Positions 39,884-49,025 of a stretch of 64,000 bases of DNA are shown here, in pieces. Each line of letters opens with the position of its first letter. Position 1 is the stretch's first letter. The stretch covers positions 1 to 64,000 of IMG/VR virus record IMGVR_UViG_3300047481_000568; one strand, given 5' to 3'. This stretch comes from a virus. The notes under the pieces are model-generated. The model made no database searches. It saw only the letters and a program-made list of their open reading frames with translations, and was not told the origin of the DNA. The position numbers and the translations under genes were made by a program.

Positions 39884-42525
39884 TAGATTGTCCTCAACAG
39901 TTCTCGTTTAAGATCATTATCCAGTAATCGGGCTATTTCTTCAGCCATACGTCTTGCGTCTGACGGGTTGTTTCCAGTGGAGGTCACGTATATGTTCGGA
40001 GCAATTGTAACACTAGTATTACCTGCAACTTGCACATTGGTAGAACCCCGTGTTGGTTCATTAGAAACAGGGTCGCCTACAGCAGCAAACATTCCTGGAA
40101 GTTCTCCACCAAAATTCCAAGTGTTTCTTTCTGGAAATATGCCAACACCTTCTTTTGTTCCCTTTGCTTCCATTGTTGTACCATCTCCAAGGCTGATAGC
40201 CACATGGTGTGCTGGAGCTTCTCCATCTTTTCTAAAAAGTAACGCTCCTTTTTTCTTTTTAGCATCTTCTGGAGACAGTGCCCCACCAGTTTTTTCAGTG
40301 TACTTTAAAAGACCGTCGGCGTTTGTATTTCCAAAACCAGGAGCTTCGTAACCAGATTGTTTAGCTGCCCAAACAACAAGACCACTGCAATCAAACTTGT
40401 CAGGATCTGGATTGGATAAATCTCTAGCTGTGTTAAGTTCATATGTATCTCCTTGCGCTTTTAACGCTTGGTTTACAAATGCTTCTGCTTTGTTTGTCGC
40501 AACAGTTTCTAGTTTTGATATACCTGGTGCAGTTCCTGTACTAGGTGTTGGTGCGTTGGTTGCACCCAACATTGATTGTTTTCCAGCAACTCCTGCTCCA
40601 CCTGCAATACCATCATCAAGCAATGATTTTAAGTTAGTTGTTTGAATTTGTTGTGCGACACTGGTAGTGCCAGCGCTTTGTACAGCATTTAAACCTGCTT
40701 GGTATTCAGCCCTAGTTTTTGGAAGTTCTGCAGGTTGTACGTGCCATGGTTCGCCATGTGAACCGCCAAAAGATTTTAATCCGTATTTTGCTGCATTCTT
40801 TTCTACCCAATCCAAATCTCCGGTTAGGTCGGCAGCAAGACCCAATTCGTGCATAGATGTTCCTGGAGGGGCAACTGGTGCTCCACTAACATGTCGGTAT
40901 CGTTTTCCGTTCCAAGATACATCTCCGTTTTCTGATTCTGTGTAACGAGAAAGAAACAAAGCTTTCTGATCTTCTTCTGAACGATGACCGTCTGCCAACC
41001 CAACGTTTGGATTGTCTTCAAACATTTTTAACAATCTAGTTTTAAACGATGAATTTAATGGAGAAAATTCTGGTGAATTAACAAGGTCAGCTAGCGGTAT
41101 CTGCCCGTTTTTAAAAGGGATATTTACACCTTTTGTTTTGTCCCCAGTAACGGGGTCTCCAGAAGGTGAAGTTGATAATAAATTGGTGCCTAGCCCAGCA
41201 AGAGTTAGGCCAAGGGGAGCACCTCCTCCCAAAGTTCCTACAGTCATTAATCCGCCTGCTGCAATCATTCCGTAACCAGTAAGTTTTCTAAACATGCTGT
41301 TGCGTGAAGAGATGTTGGCGCCAACAATTCCACTTAATCTTTCTTCTAACAATCCCAACGCTTTAGTAACTTTTTGAGTGTTTTCTTCCATTTGTGCAAG
41401 ATTATCGGCTTGTCGTTTGTAGTAGTTTTCATCACGACCTTCTCTAACACGAGCCGTTTCTTCAGCCTGTGTTGCAAAACTTTTTTCAATACCCATAACT
41501 TGACGGTCTTGTTCTTTAGACGGATCGTACATTGTTGTTTTACCAGTTTTTTTCTGATATTGAATATTGGCATTTGCATAATCCAATATTTGGTCAATCA
41601 TGTCTTCAGGCACACCAGACGCCATCAACATAGCCCTAGTGTTAGATCCTGCTTGACGAGCACCAGCAAGTCTTCCCTCATTAGTAAGTCCAGTTCTTTG
41701 AACAATTTGTTGCATGACTTTGTCCATAGAACGTTGTTGACCACCAAGACCGTACATGCCAGTGCCCAACATCATTGTCAGTCTGTTGTTAGCAGCAGGT
41801 CCTGCAAGAGTTGCTGCTTGTTGCGCAAGTTGATCTGTTCCAATTGAGTAACCAGAAAGTGCTCGTAGCCCAGCAAAACCAGCGGCATTTCCTGAAGCGC
41901 TCAAACCTGTCTGTGCTTGCATGGTAAGAAGTGTGCTAATGCCACCATAACCAAGGCGTTGCCCAGTCATTTCTTGCCGCATGTTGATGTATTGAGTTTG
42001 AGAAATGCCTTGTTGCTGTTGGTAGTAAACACCTAATTTGTCTGCGGACAATGAACGAGCATAGTTATTGTCCATTCTTTGATTCATTGCATCAATGGTG
42101 GTTGAAAGGTATTGCATTCCCCTTGCTGCAAGCATTCCTTTTCCACCAATTGCGGGCACACCACCGCCACCGCCAGTAGGTGGTTCTTTGTACATTGCAG
42201 GAAAATTGATGTTGTTTGTGATCGTGTTAGATCCCGTGCCACTAACACTTACCCCATCAGCACGGTCACCATTAACGGTCATTGGCAATTTAACAGCACC
42301 AGCTGCCGCTTTACCACCACTGGAAGTTCCAGTTAACCCGCCTAAACCGCTAATTTCCCTTAAATAATCTAATGTTTTCTTTAACTCGGTGTTGATAGTA
42401 CCAAGATTATTTTTTAAGTATGCAAAATCAGCTTTAACAGACTTGATGCCATTAGCCAACTTGTCCATCTGGTCAACGTCAACTTTAAATTTAGCTCGTA
42501 AGTCTCCTAAGTTTTTTTCTGCCAT
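39883..42525 (-). CDS. tape measure protein with M15 peptidase and NlpC/P60 domains, 880 aa
   Basis: An N-terminal helical region (residues 1-65 coiled coil KSVKADFAYLKNNLGTINTE) and a central Ala/Gly/Gln-rich helical part fit a short tape measure protein. The C-terminal third holds two peptidoglycan hydrolases: a VanY-like M15 peptidase with H559 (SMHELGLAAD), D566 and H595 (EPWHVQP), and an NlpC/P60 domain with C713 (FDCSGLVVWA) and H773/H774 (HHVAISLGDG). The end (IAPNIYVTSTGNNPSDARR) resembles other tape-measure C-termini. It sets tail length and, during injection, likely opens the cell wall. Confidence 0.84.
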   Translation of the reverse strand: MAEKNLGDLRAKFKVDVDQMDKLANGIKSVKADFAYLKNNLGTINTELKKTLDYLREISGLGGLTGTSSGGKAAAGAVKLPMTVNGDRADGVSVSGTGSNTITNNINFPAMYKEPPTGGGGGVPAIGGKGMLAARGMQYLSTTIDAMNQRMDNNYARSLSADKLGVYYQQQQGISQTQYINMRQEMTGQRLGYGGISTLLTMQAQTGLSASGNAAGFAGLRALSGYSIGTDQLAQQAATLAGPAANNRLTMMLGTGMYGLGGQQRSMDKVMQQIVQRTGLTNEGRLAGARQAGSNTRAMLMASGVPEDMIDQILDYANANIQYQKKTGKTTMYDPSKEQDRQVMGIEKSFATQAEETARVREGRDENYYKRQADNLAQMEENTQKVTKALGLLEERLSGIVGANISSRNSMFRKLTGYGMIAAGGLMTVGTLGGGAPLGLTLAGLGTNLLSTSPSGDPVTGDKTKGVNIPFKNGQIPLADLVNSPEFSPLNSSFKTRLLKMFEDNPNVGLADGHRSEEDQKALFLSRYTESENGDVSWNGKRYRHVSGAPVAPPGTSMHELGLAADLTGDLDWVEKNAAKYGLKSFGGSHGEPWHVQPAELPKTRAEYQAGLNAVQSAGTTSVAQQIQTTNLKSLLDDGIAGGAGVAGKQSMLGATNAPTPSTGTAPGISKLETVATNKAEAFVNQALKAQGDTYELNTARDLSNPDPDKFDCSGLVVWAAKQSGYEAPGFGNTNADGLLKYTEKTGGALSPEDAKKKKGALLFRKDGEAPAHHVAISLGDGTTMEAKGTKEGVGIFPERNTWNFGGELPGMFAAVGDPVSNEPTRGSTNVQVAGNTSVTIAPNIYVTSTGNNPSDARRMAEEIARLLDNDLKRELLRTI

Positions 42526-42537
42526 GATTACTCCTAT

Positions 42538-42687
42538 TTACGCCTGTTTACGCCAACGGCTCATTGCCGCCCAATAGGTGCGCTGACGCACCGTCATGTT
42601 TTGTATGTCGTTGAGCGAAAAGCCCTTGTAAACAGATGCAATAGCATCGTAATCCCAATATGTACTTACTAGATTAGCCGAATAAAA
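42538..42687 (-). CDS. tail assembly chaperone frameshift extension
   Basis: In the +1 frame after 42674-43468 an open stretch of 49 codons encodes YWDYDAIASVYKGFSLND and RQRTYWAAMSRWRKQA, ending at TAA (42540-42538) just before the tape measure gene. It has no ATG, GTG or TTG start before its conserved-looking part, so it should be made by frameshifting. The window between the +1-frame stop and the 0-frame stop is AACTGGGCCTCCCTTTTATTCGGC; CTT TTA offers slippage of the Leu tRNA from CTT to TTT. The fusion would be about 309 aa. Confidence 0.6.
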   Translation of the reverse strand, partial: FYSANLVSTYWDYDAIASVYKGFSLNDIQNMTVRQRTYWAAMSRWRKQA

Positions 42688-43468
42688 GGGAGGCCCAGTT
42701 TAGTGCGATTGGAAAAGGTTTTTCGCAATGGGCACAGTGGGCTTCCACCTCCTTGATTTCTGGGCCTGGTTGTGCTTCAAGTAACTTGTCAATAATTGCG
42801 GCACGGTCTTTCATGCCAAGACTTTTTGCCCATTTTTCAACGTCATTTGGTTTGTTATCATCATCCCACACAGCACAACGAGAAATAAGGATTGTGTTTT
42901 GTTCTGGAATGCTCTTGGCTTTTTTGCCAACAATCTGGCTGTCTTTTCCTGAGACAAGACGAAACTTTTGTTTTGTCCCATTGCGCAATGTTACCACTAT
43001 TGGTTCTTGTGGGTTGTGTTTTGGTTTTTTAACCGGAAACCCCGACATTTCAATTAACACGTCATTTGATTGTGTACAGTGAGGACATTTTATTTCGTAT
43101 TCACGATTTTCACCGTAGGTTGCACGGACAGTTGCAAGGAATAAAGAATCCCTATCGCCTAAAATAAGTTCGTCAATAATGTTTGGATTTTCAGATACCT
43201 TGATGTTTCCTACAGTGACAACACTTCGTTTTAAAAGTGCTGCCATGTATTGAGCATAAAGCAAATCATCATTTGCGTCTAGTGCTGCCAAAGCTTCTTC
43301 GTCTTCACCAGTTAGTTCTTTAACTACAGCCGTAGTTTCCCACTCTTTAGTAGCTTCATTAAAAACACCACAAACTAATTCTAAAGTGGTATTTGGTGTA
43401 GCTACTATTCGTGGAACTGGATCGGCTATAGCCGCTGCAATAGCTGCAGCATCTTGTTGTGTACCCAT
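42674..43468 (-). CDS. tail assembly chaperone with zinc-binding Cys pairs, 264 aa
   Basis: Lies between tail tube and tape measure, the place of the gpG/GT-type chaperone. Helical N-terminus with AAAIAAAIADPV, beta-rich middle, and two CxxC pairs, IKCPHCTQSNDV (around 138-141) and HCAHCEKPFP (247-250), that could hold one zinc site. The Cys pairs are like those in T4-type baseplate chaperone proteins (gp26/gp51 group). A +1 frameshift near its end gives the extended form. Confidence 0.72.
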   Translation of the reverse strand: MGTQQDAAAIAAAIADPVPRIVATPNTTLELVCGVFNEATKEWETTAVVKELTGEDEEALAALDANDDLLYAQYMAALLKRSVVTVGNIKVSENPNIIDELILGDRDSLFLATVRATYGENREYEIKCPHCTQSNDVLIEMSGFPVKKPKHNPQEPIVVTLRNGTKQKFRLVSGKDSQIVGKKAKSIPEQNTILISRCAVWDDDNKPNDVEKWAKSLGMKDRAAIIDKLLEAQPGPEIKEVEAHCAHCEKPFPIALNWASLLFG

Positions 43469-43500
43469 TGTTTACTCCTATGTTTTAAATATGTTTTTAA

Positions 43501-44130
43501 TTAATTTGCTCCAACGATTTTTGTAATATCCTCATCTGTCCAAGCTACTACAAAACCTTCGTGATGAATGTTAAGTTGTTGAATCATGATGCCATTGTCA
43601 CCAGCGTTAAGATCGCTAAGACCATAAGCACCAGGCCAGCAGTTAAACAACTTAAAAGCTAGTTTGGCTTTTCCTGGGTTAACTGCTTTATTAGCAGTAG
43701 AACTGTCGTAAGCGTATTGCACTGGAGATGCAGTATATGGATGATCAAATACTTGAACAATAACGTTGCAACGATAGTTAGTTTCATTTCCTTTTGAACC
43801 GCCTGTTATTCCAGCTGCACCACCGTCAACCCATGAGTGCATGAATTGCTGCCATTTATAGAGCTGTGCTTGCTTTGCAAAAGCTCCACGTGCAAATGAA
43901 ATTGGCGGGAAGTCTGATTGACCAACCATCTTGTGCGGATGGGTATTCATTCCACCTTCACGATAAGCAATCAATTCGTTTTGAACTGAAAGCCCACCCA
44001 TTTGAGCAAAACCTAATTCCCCAATTCCGTCTACCAAGCTACCAAGAGACCCTGTCTCATCAATAGGTGTAAACCTAACTATAAATTTAAAATTACGAAG
44101 AGGGTCTGTACGTTGTGTATGAACTGTCAT
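43501..44130 (-). CDS. tail tube protein, gp19-like, 209 aa
   Basis: The pattern DPLRNFKFIVRFTPIDETG, then GFAQMGGLSVQNELIAYREG, GGMNTHPHKMVGQSDFPPIS fits the T4 gp19-type tail tube family. Length is typical of contractile-tail tubes. It follows the sheath gene, and the ribosome binding site AGGAGATACTATG is strong. It forms the inner rigid tube. Confidence 0.87.
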   Translation of the reverse strand: MTVHTQRTDPLRNFKFIVRFTPIDETGSLGSLVDGIGELGFAQMGGLSVQNELIAYREGGMNTHPHKMVGQSDFPPISFARGAFAKQAQLYKWQQFMHSWVDGGAAGITGGSKGNETNYRCNVIVQVFDHPYTASPVQYAYDSSTANKAVNPGKAKLAFKLFNCWPGAYGLSDLNAGDNGIMIQQLNIHHEGFVVAWTDEDITKIVGAN

Positions 44131-44138
44131 AGTATCTC

Positions 44139-45683
44139 CTAGATAGATGTTGCTGTTGAACCACCAGCAAACTGACTGATGGTAATTACAATAAATTCAG
44201 CAGGAGTTTGCAAAGCAACCCCAACTTCAATGTTTACTTGTCCGTCTTCTACTGTAAGAGCCGTATTGTTTGTTGAGTTACAGACAACGTAAAAAGCCTC
44301 GCCAGTATTTATTCCTTTCAAACCTCCGGTGCCCCAAAAGTTAGTAAGAATTGCCGAAACTTTAACAGTCAAATCTGACCACAAGCGTGCGTCGTTTGGT
44401 TCAAACAAAGCAAATGCTGTTGCATCTTTTAGCGTTTGTTTTAGGAAATTAAGTGAACGGCGAACGGTGATGAACTTATCTGATGTGCCTCGCGCTTGCG
44501 TACGAGCACCATTAATAATTACGCCAACTCCAGGAACGACGCTAAATAGGTTCAACTGTTCTGTTTTATACAAAGAACCTTGTTCTGCTTCAGTGAGAGT
44601 TGCAACAAGGCCAAATACGTTGCGCAAATCCAAGCCGTAACCAGCTGGAGCTTTAGCAACGCCTCGTGCTACCTCTGAGCGAACCATTGCACCAACAACG
44701 GCTCCACCTGCAAAGGTATTGCGAATTGCTGCAGCACCGGACTTTGTTGGGTCGTACATTTTAAGGGCTGGACCATAAACAGCTGCATAGCTAGATTGCG
44801 TGTATCCAGCAACTGCTGCTGACAACAAAGATTTGCTTGTTGCGGTTAGTGGTGTGTCTACTACCAAGAACGAGTTACCACGAGAAATCATTTTGGTAAT
44901 TCCGTTGTTAACAATTGTAGATGAGGTTTGACCAACTAAGTTGAAGATTAACGATTGCTGATTGGTGTCATAAGCGTTCAATGCCGTTGCCCAATCGGTT
45001 GAGTCAATTGAACCAATGCCATCGCTACCGTTTGCAAAAGTCTTGGTAACTGTGTATGAAGATGATGTCAATCCAGTAATTGTAAGCTCAGCACCTACTG
45101 CAACAGTAGCAACACTTGCTGTCGTTACATAGGAAGAATACAAGTCAAGAACTGTTGTAATGTATCTGTTGCTTTCAGGGTCAACCGACACTCCAGACCA
45201 TTCTTCTACTTGAACGCCACTAGATTTTACAGTTACTGTAAACAAAGTGTTTTTTGTAAATTTTGGAGTTGTTGTAGGTGTGACCAATGTGGTGTCGTCA
45301 AAAGTGTAATCAACAGTTAAGTTGTTTCCCCAAACACCAACAGATTTGGCTTCAAGTGTCCAAATGTCAGCGGCAGCACCTACAGCTGGTGTTCCTTGAA
45401 TAGTGCTGGTAGCTTTTACAGCAGAACCGTCTGCTACACGTGTGACGTAAGCTGATTGACCACCATTTGCAAAAAAATGGTAAACCGCATAACCAAGGTC
45501 GTAAGCATTGTCCAACGCCCCAAACAAACTTGTGTATTGTGCCCAGCTTGTGATTAACGCTGGTGTAGTTGGTCCGCGTTCAGCCGTACCTACAAAAGCT
45601 GCAGCGGTAACGCCTGTATTTGCCTGAATGTTGGTAGTAAACGCCGCTTCCGAAACGTATACTCCTGGACGCTCATATGCCAT
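44139..45683 (-). CDS. contractile tail sheath protein, 514 aa
   Basis: The start MAYERPGVYVSEAAFTTNI and TAAAFVGTAERGPTTPALIT, then FALFEPNDARLWSDLTVKV and the C-terminal GEAFYVVCNSTNNT are the sheath family signature. It polymerises around the tube and contracts during injection. This defines the phage as a myovirus. No domain insertion beyond the usual variable region is evident. Confidence 0.93.
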   Translation of the reverse strand: MAYERPGVYVSEAAFTTNIQANTGVTAAAFVGTAERGPTTPALITSWAQYTSLFGALDNAYDLGYAVYHFFANGGQSAYVTRVADGSAVKATSTIQGTPAVGAAADIWTLEAKSVGVWGNNLTVDYTFDDTTLVTPTTTPKFTKNTLFTVTVKSSGVQVEEWSGVSVDPESNRYITTVLDLYSSYVTTASVATVAVGAELTITGLTSSSYTVTKTFANGSDGIGSIDSTDWATALNAYDTNQQSLIFNLVGQTSSTIVNNGITKMISRGNSFLVVDTPLTATSKSLLSAAVAGYTQSSYAAVYGPALKMYDPTKSGAAAIRNTFAGGAVVGAMVRSEVARGVAKAPAGYGLDLRNVFGLVATLTEAEQGSLYKTEQLNLFSVVPGVGVIINGARTQARGTSDKFITVRRSLNFLKQTLKDATAFALFEPNDARLWSDLTVKVSAILTNFWGTGGLKGINTGEAFYVVCNSTNNTALTVEDGQVNIEVGVALQTPAEFIVITISQFAGGSTATSI

Positions 45684-45718
45684 GATAACTCCTATGTGAT
45701 TGTGATATGGACGAGATA

Positions 45719-46387
45719 TTACTCATTAAAAACTGTTAGTTGATGTTCAATTGTACTATTAATTGTGGACACTGGTTTAACCGTTGTAATAGCGGCGAGG
45801 TCATCTGGCGCAATTTCCGATGACATTTTTAAAGTATATACCTTGCGAAATATACGTTTTCTAAAGCCAGATTCTTGGTCCAAAAGGTCTGCGTTGGTCC
45901 AATCCAACAGGTCAAACCTTCTTGCCGTATTATCGGCTTGAATAGTAATAGAATTGTACCTAAAAGGAACGACTCTTTGCAATAATCTAGACGTTAATTG
46001 ACGATCATGTAGGGCTGTTCGGCAGTAAGTAGAAACTTGATATAAAAGGTCTACTGGTATAAACTCTACAGATTGTTTAAATGAGTTTGTTGACCCACCA
46101 GTAACGCTGGCGCTAACGCTAGGCCAATAATCAAAATATGCTGGATTGTCTGACCACCCACCAGCGTTTCCAGAATAAATAGAAACATCGGAATGTTGTC
46201 TGTCTGTTGCGTGCAATACGTCAATAAGTTCAATTGTGATAAATGGGTAGTTACGTTCAGTTTCTGATTCTGGGTATCTAAAAAACACGTCTACTTCTCT
46301 TAAATTATTACGGTCATCAGATACGGTACAGTTAGAAAAACGCAATTTAACAGCTTCGTCCTCGGCTAGTAAAAACCCAGTTTTCAT
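45719..46387 (-). CDS. virion structural protein, likely head-tail connector or tail completion, 222 aa
   Basis: Not recognised by name. Beta-rich sequence with VDVFFRYPESETERNYPFIT resembles the C-terminal domain of tail-terminator proteins in contractile phages, which sit directly upstream of the sheath gene. Position between a small connector-like gene and the sheath supports a tail-completion role. Confidence 0.66.
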   Translation of the reverse strand: MKTGFLLAEDEAVKLRFSNCTVSDDRNNLREVDVFFRYPESETERNYPFITIELIDVLHATDRQHSDVSIYSGNAGGWSDNPAYFDYWPSVSASVTGGSTNSFKQSVEFIPVDLLYQVSTYCRTALHDRQLTSRLLQRVVPFRYNSITIQADNTARRFDLLDWTNADLLDQESGFRKRIFRKVYTLKMSSEIAPDDLAAITTVKPVSTINSTIEHQLTVFNE

Positions 46388-46785
46388 AGTTTATCGCCTA
46401 AGTATTCTTTAATTTTAGTATTAATTTGCTTTCCAAGGGTCTTATTAACTGTAAGAACTTCATGTCTCAACAAAGATTTAGCAGGTGGTCCATACTCTAA
46501 ACTTGCGGCTTTTGCATTTGAGGCGCCCGCTACATTATAGTGAAACGACAAGTCTTCAGGGTCCCAATCAATACTGAAATCCTTAGCAATAGATGCCCAT
46601 TCTTTTTCTTTTTCAGGCAATGATTTTTTAATTCGTTTTTCTTCTTCAATAATTGCTTCCCCAACAATCCTAGTTAAGTGTTCTTCCATGTTTAAGAAAA
46701 GGTCTGCAAGGTAAGTAATTGGAGCGGGACAACCTGCGACAATAGGGGTAGAGGATGCGTTCGTAGATTTGCCAGTCATTGGCAC
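46384..46785 (-). CDS. virion structural protein, 133 aa, connector-like
   Basis: Not recognised. A helical centre (FLNMEEHLTRIVGEAIIEEE, KRIKKSLPEKEKEW) and a C-terminal helix with SLLRHEVLTVNKTLGKQINT resemble the HK97-gp10-type neck proteins. It follows the palindromic hairpin at 46809-46828 and is coupled to 45719-46387. Confidence 0.6.
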   Translation of the reverse strand: MPMTGKSTNASSTPIVAGCPAPITYLADLFLNMEEHLTRIVGEAIIEEEKRIKKSLPEKEKEWASIAKDFSIDWDPEDLSFHYNVAGASNAKAASLEYGPPAKSLLRHEVLTVNKTLGKQINTKIKEYLGDKL

Positions 46786-46808
46786 TCCTTTAACCCTAGG
46801 CGTTGTAT

Positions 46809-46828
46809 TACTTAGCGCACGCTAAGTA
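46809..46828 (-). other. perfect inverted repeat hairpin in intergenic spacer
   Basis: TACTTAGC-GCAC-GCTAAGTA (46809-46828): an 8-bp stem with a four-base loop in the 54-base gap before 46384-46785. No U-tract follows, so it is not an ordinary terminator. It could be an operator, an RNA processing site or a weak attenuator in the structural operon. Confidence 0.6.
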
Positions 46829-46839
46829 TTTACAGTTTA

Positions 46840-47370
46840 TCAGGTAAGGGATGGCAACGTAGAGGGCCATGGAAAATCGTTTACAGTTAATGCTGCAGGA
46901 CCTGGATCGTTAGGCATTTCATCATTGACATAAACTTCAATTCCCTCAACAACAACCAATACGTCATCCTTTACACGACCACGAACTCGGTACATAGTAA
47001 CGCTGTAATACCTAGCATCGTACATAAACATGTCGTTTAGATGTCGTTGGTATTCGTAAGGTTCGTCAATACCAGCATCACGCATGTCAGCAATAGACAT
47101 AACGACGTTTACTACCTGCACTGGTTGACGACCTTCTGGGATAGCCCGTTTTGTGTCTTCAGTTTCAGTAACCATCAGTACTGGAACAATGACCTTGTCT
47201 TTGTATTTTTTACCATCTGCACCAGACGGTCCTTCGTCATATACATCGTCATATTCGCTACCCTCAGCTGAAAAGGGAATGAAACTAAACCACGCTATGG
47301 TTTCTCCAACTTGTCGGTGGTATTGACGATAATTCTTGCGAATATGGGCAAGTTCTCTACGACCATCCAT
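46840..47370 (-). CDS. virion structural protein, neck/connector-like, 176 aa
   Basis: Not recognised by name. It contains an alpha/beta domain with QPVQVVNVVMSIADMRDAG and DMFMYDARYYSVTMYRVRG. Position after the portal-capsid genes and before tail completion suggests a head-tail joining protein. Trp/Tyr content is high. Confidence 0.64.
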   Translation of the reverse strand: MDGRRELAHIRKNYRQYHRQVGETIAWFSFIPFSAEGSEYDDVYDEGPSGADGKKYKDKVIVPVLMVTETEDTKRAIPEGRQPVQVVNVVMSIADMRDAGIDEPYEYQRHLNDMFMYDARYYSVTMYRVRGRVKDDVLVVVEGIEVYVNDEMPNDPGPAALTVNDFPWPSTLPSLT

Positions 47371-47373
47371 GGC

Positions 47374-48207
47374 TTATATTCCGTAGATAGCAGACGAGTT
47401 TATTGTCGTTCCAGGCTCAATAGTTACAAAAACATCGCTAATTTGCTTGTCTTCAGGTTCCTCAATGTTGATAACACCGTCTCCAATTTCTGGAAAGAGT
47501 CGTTCAATTGGGCCGTACTCTCCAAGTTCCTTGGATTTATAGATTGGGACATACCTGTTTGTACTTCTAGATACACGGCGAAGATTCATTATTTCAATTC
47601 TTTCAAGACCAATATTTAAAGCCTTGGCTTGTTTCTCGTATGCTTTTGACCAATAGTCAAGTAGGCTTTGAACCATTCTGAACCGTTGGCTTGCCGGGAT
47701 ATGTACGGACTCTGAGGTAGTAACATCAATGTCTCGGCTGTATTCAGTAAGCAAACCCCACAGTGCTTCAACAACACAACTCATGCCAATGGTGTCAATA
47801 ACAATCCCAGACATTTTTTCAAGTGGCAAATCCAAGTTGTAGACATGTTGCTCAATAGCATGGGTTGCGTAAAACTCAAGGTCTGAAGGCAAAACCCATT
47901 CATAGTAGTAACCTTCAACCAAGATGTTTGCGCCAGCAGTTGGGGTTTGATTAAACCGCAAAATGCCATTGCGTGCATCTAGTGAGTAATAAGAACTAGC
48001 GGAAGTGCTTGAAGTTATAGTTACTGGGGCGCTGTTTGTGTATGAAGCAACCCATAAAGAGTCTTTGTCAATATTTGGATTTCCTAATTCGTAAGTTCTA
48101 CCTACTGCATTAAACGATACTTGAAAAAACTTAGGAAAATCTCTTAAGAACCCTCTAGCAATTGTTGTAATGGTGTTTACGGAAGCAGGGTCAAATACTG
48201 TATGCAT
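47374..48207 (-). CDS. virion structural protein, head-tail adaptor-like, 277 aa
   Basis: Not recognised by motif. A beta-sandwich-like N-terminal half (FQVSFNAVGRTYELGNPNID, ANILVEGYYYEWVLP) and a helical C-terminal part (RFRMVQSLLDYWSKAYEKQA) are placed like the adaptor proteins between capsid and tail. It could be a neck whisker or adaptor; no close family recalled. Confidence 0.64.
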   Translation of the reverse strand: MHTVFDPASVNTITTIARGFLRDFPKFFQVSFNAVGRTYELGNPNIDKDSLWVASYTNSAPVTITSSTSASSYYSLDARNGILRFNQTPTAGANILVEGYYYEWVLPSDLEFYATHAIEQHVYNLDLPLEKMSGIVIDTIGMSCVVEALWGLLTEYSRDIDVTTSESVHIPASQRFRMVQSLLDYWSKAYEKQAKALNIGLERIEIMNLRRVSRSTNRYVPIYKSKELGEYGPIERLFPEIGDGVINIEEPEDKQISDVFVTIEPGTTINSSAIYGI

Positions 48208-48224
48208 GATAACAGTTTACTTTA

Positions 48225-48377
48225 TTATTGATCGCCAGAACCAGAGCCAGGAACTGTGTCTTGCAACTCTTGGTTCATTGCAGGCTGTTGTTCTCTAAAT
48301 CGCCCCAAGCTAACGCGGCGAACTCTTGTAATGTCTGCAACAGTTCCCGTGGGAGTAGGAAGAAGTTCTTCGCTCAC
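48225..48377 (-). CDS. small hypothetical protein with GTG start, 50 aa
   Basis: Found by translating the gap: from GTG at 48377 it reads (M)SEELLPTPTGTVADITRVR and ends TVPGSGSGDQ. The GTG overlaps the TGA of 48374-49015 (GTGA), the genome's usual coupling. Small, polar and probably virion-linked by position. No strong ribosome binding site. Confidence 0.55.
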   Translation of the reverse strand: MSEELLPTPTGTVADITRVRRVSLGRFREQQPAMNQELQDTVPGSGSGDQ

Positions 48378-49015
48378 AATCCAACAAGCAAAAATGGATT
48401 CAAAGGGACATCAGGAACTACAGTGTACACACCTAAGTTTTGCCAAGACCCGGATTGTTTTACATATAGAGACGATTGTCCCAATGCTGGTGTAAAACTA
48501 GTTCGGATATACAAATCTCCGTCTACGCCAACTGCAGGTGGAACTCCAGTTCCGCTTCGTATAATTGTAGAAGTTAGTTTTCGTTTATCTACAACGCTGT
48601 TGTTGCCAAAAGTTTCTCCAGACTTTCGGTACAAAGCATAAAGAACAATTTGGGTAGAAGCTATTACAGGGAAAATAGGGTTTGTTGCATCTGGAGTACC
48701 AACCACAGTATTCAATGAAAATACTCCAGAACTATTTTGGGCAACAATTAAATCAAAACGTGGGTCAGCAACAGGGGCTGTAAAGTTTAAAGTAGTTCCG
48801 GAAACTTGTCCGTAAACGCCATCAATGATTACTTCACCAGCAGCAACGATTGCTGATCCGTTGACTGCTGCGTTAAAGGTAGCGGATAGTCCAGAAAGAA
48901 CCGCATAGCGATTGTTGCCAACAATTTCAAAATCTAATGAATCAGGTTCTGCTTGGTCTAAACTTTGGATTGATACACCAAATTGATTTGCGTTCGGTAC
49001 TATAAATCCTGTCAT
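48374..49015 (-). CDS. beta-rich virion protein, 213 aa, possible fibre or head decoration
   Basis: The N-terminal half is beta-strand-rich (FEIVGNNRYAVLSGLSATFN, VIIDGVYGQVSGTTLNFTAP), and residues 160-200 contain GVDGDLYIRTSFTPALGQSS with SLYVKQSGSWQNLG, a short repeat type found in many phage fibre proteins. It may be a head fibre or decoration. The coupled 50-aa gene follows. Confidence 0.7.
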   Translation of the reverse strand: MTGFIVPNANQFGVSIQSLDQAEPDSLDFEIVGNNRYAVLSGLSATFNAAVNGSAIVAAGEVIIDGVYGQVSGTTLNFTAPVADPRFDLIVAQNSSGVFSLNTVVGTPDATNPIFPVIASTQIVLYALYRKSGETFGNNSVVDKRKLTSTIIRSGTGVPPAVGVDGDLYIRTSFTPALGQSSLYVKQSGSWQNLGVYTVVPDVPLNPFLLVGL

Positions 49016-49025
49016 TATTTAAACC

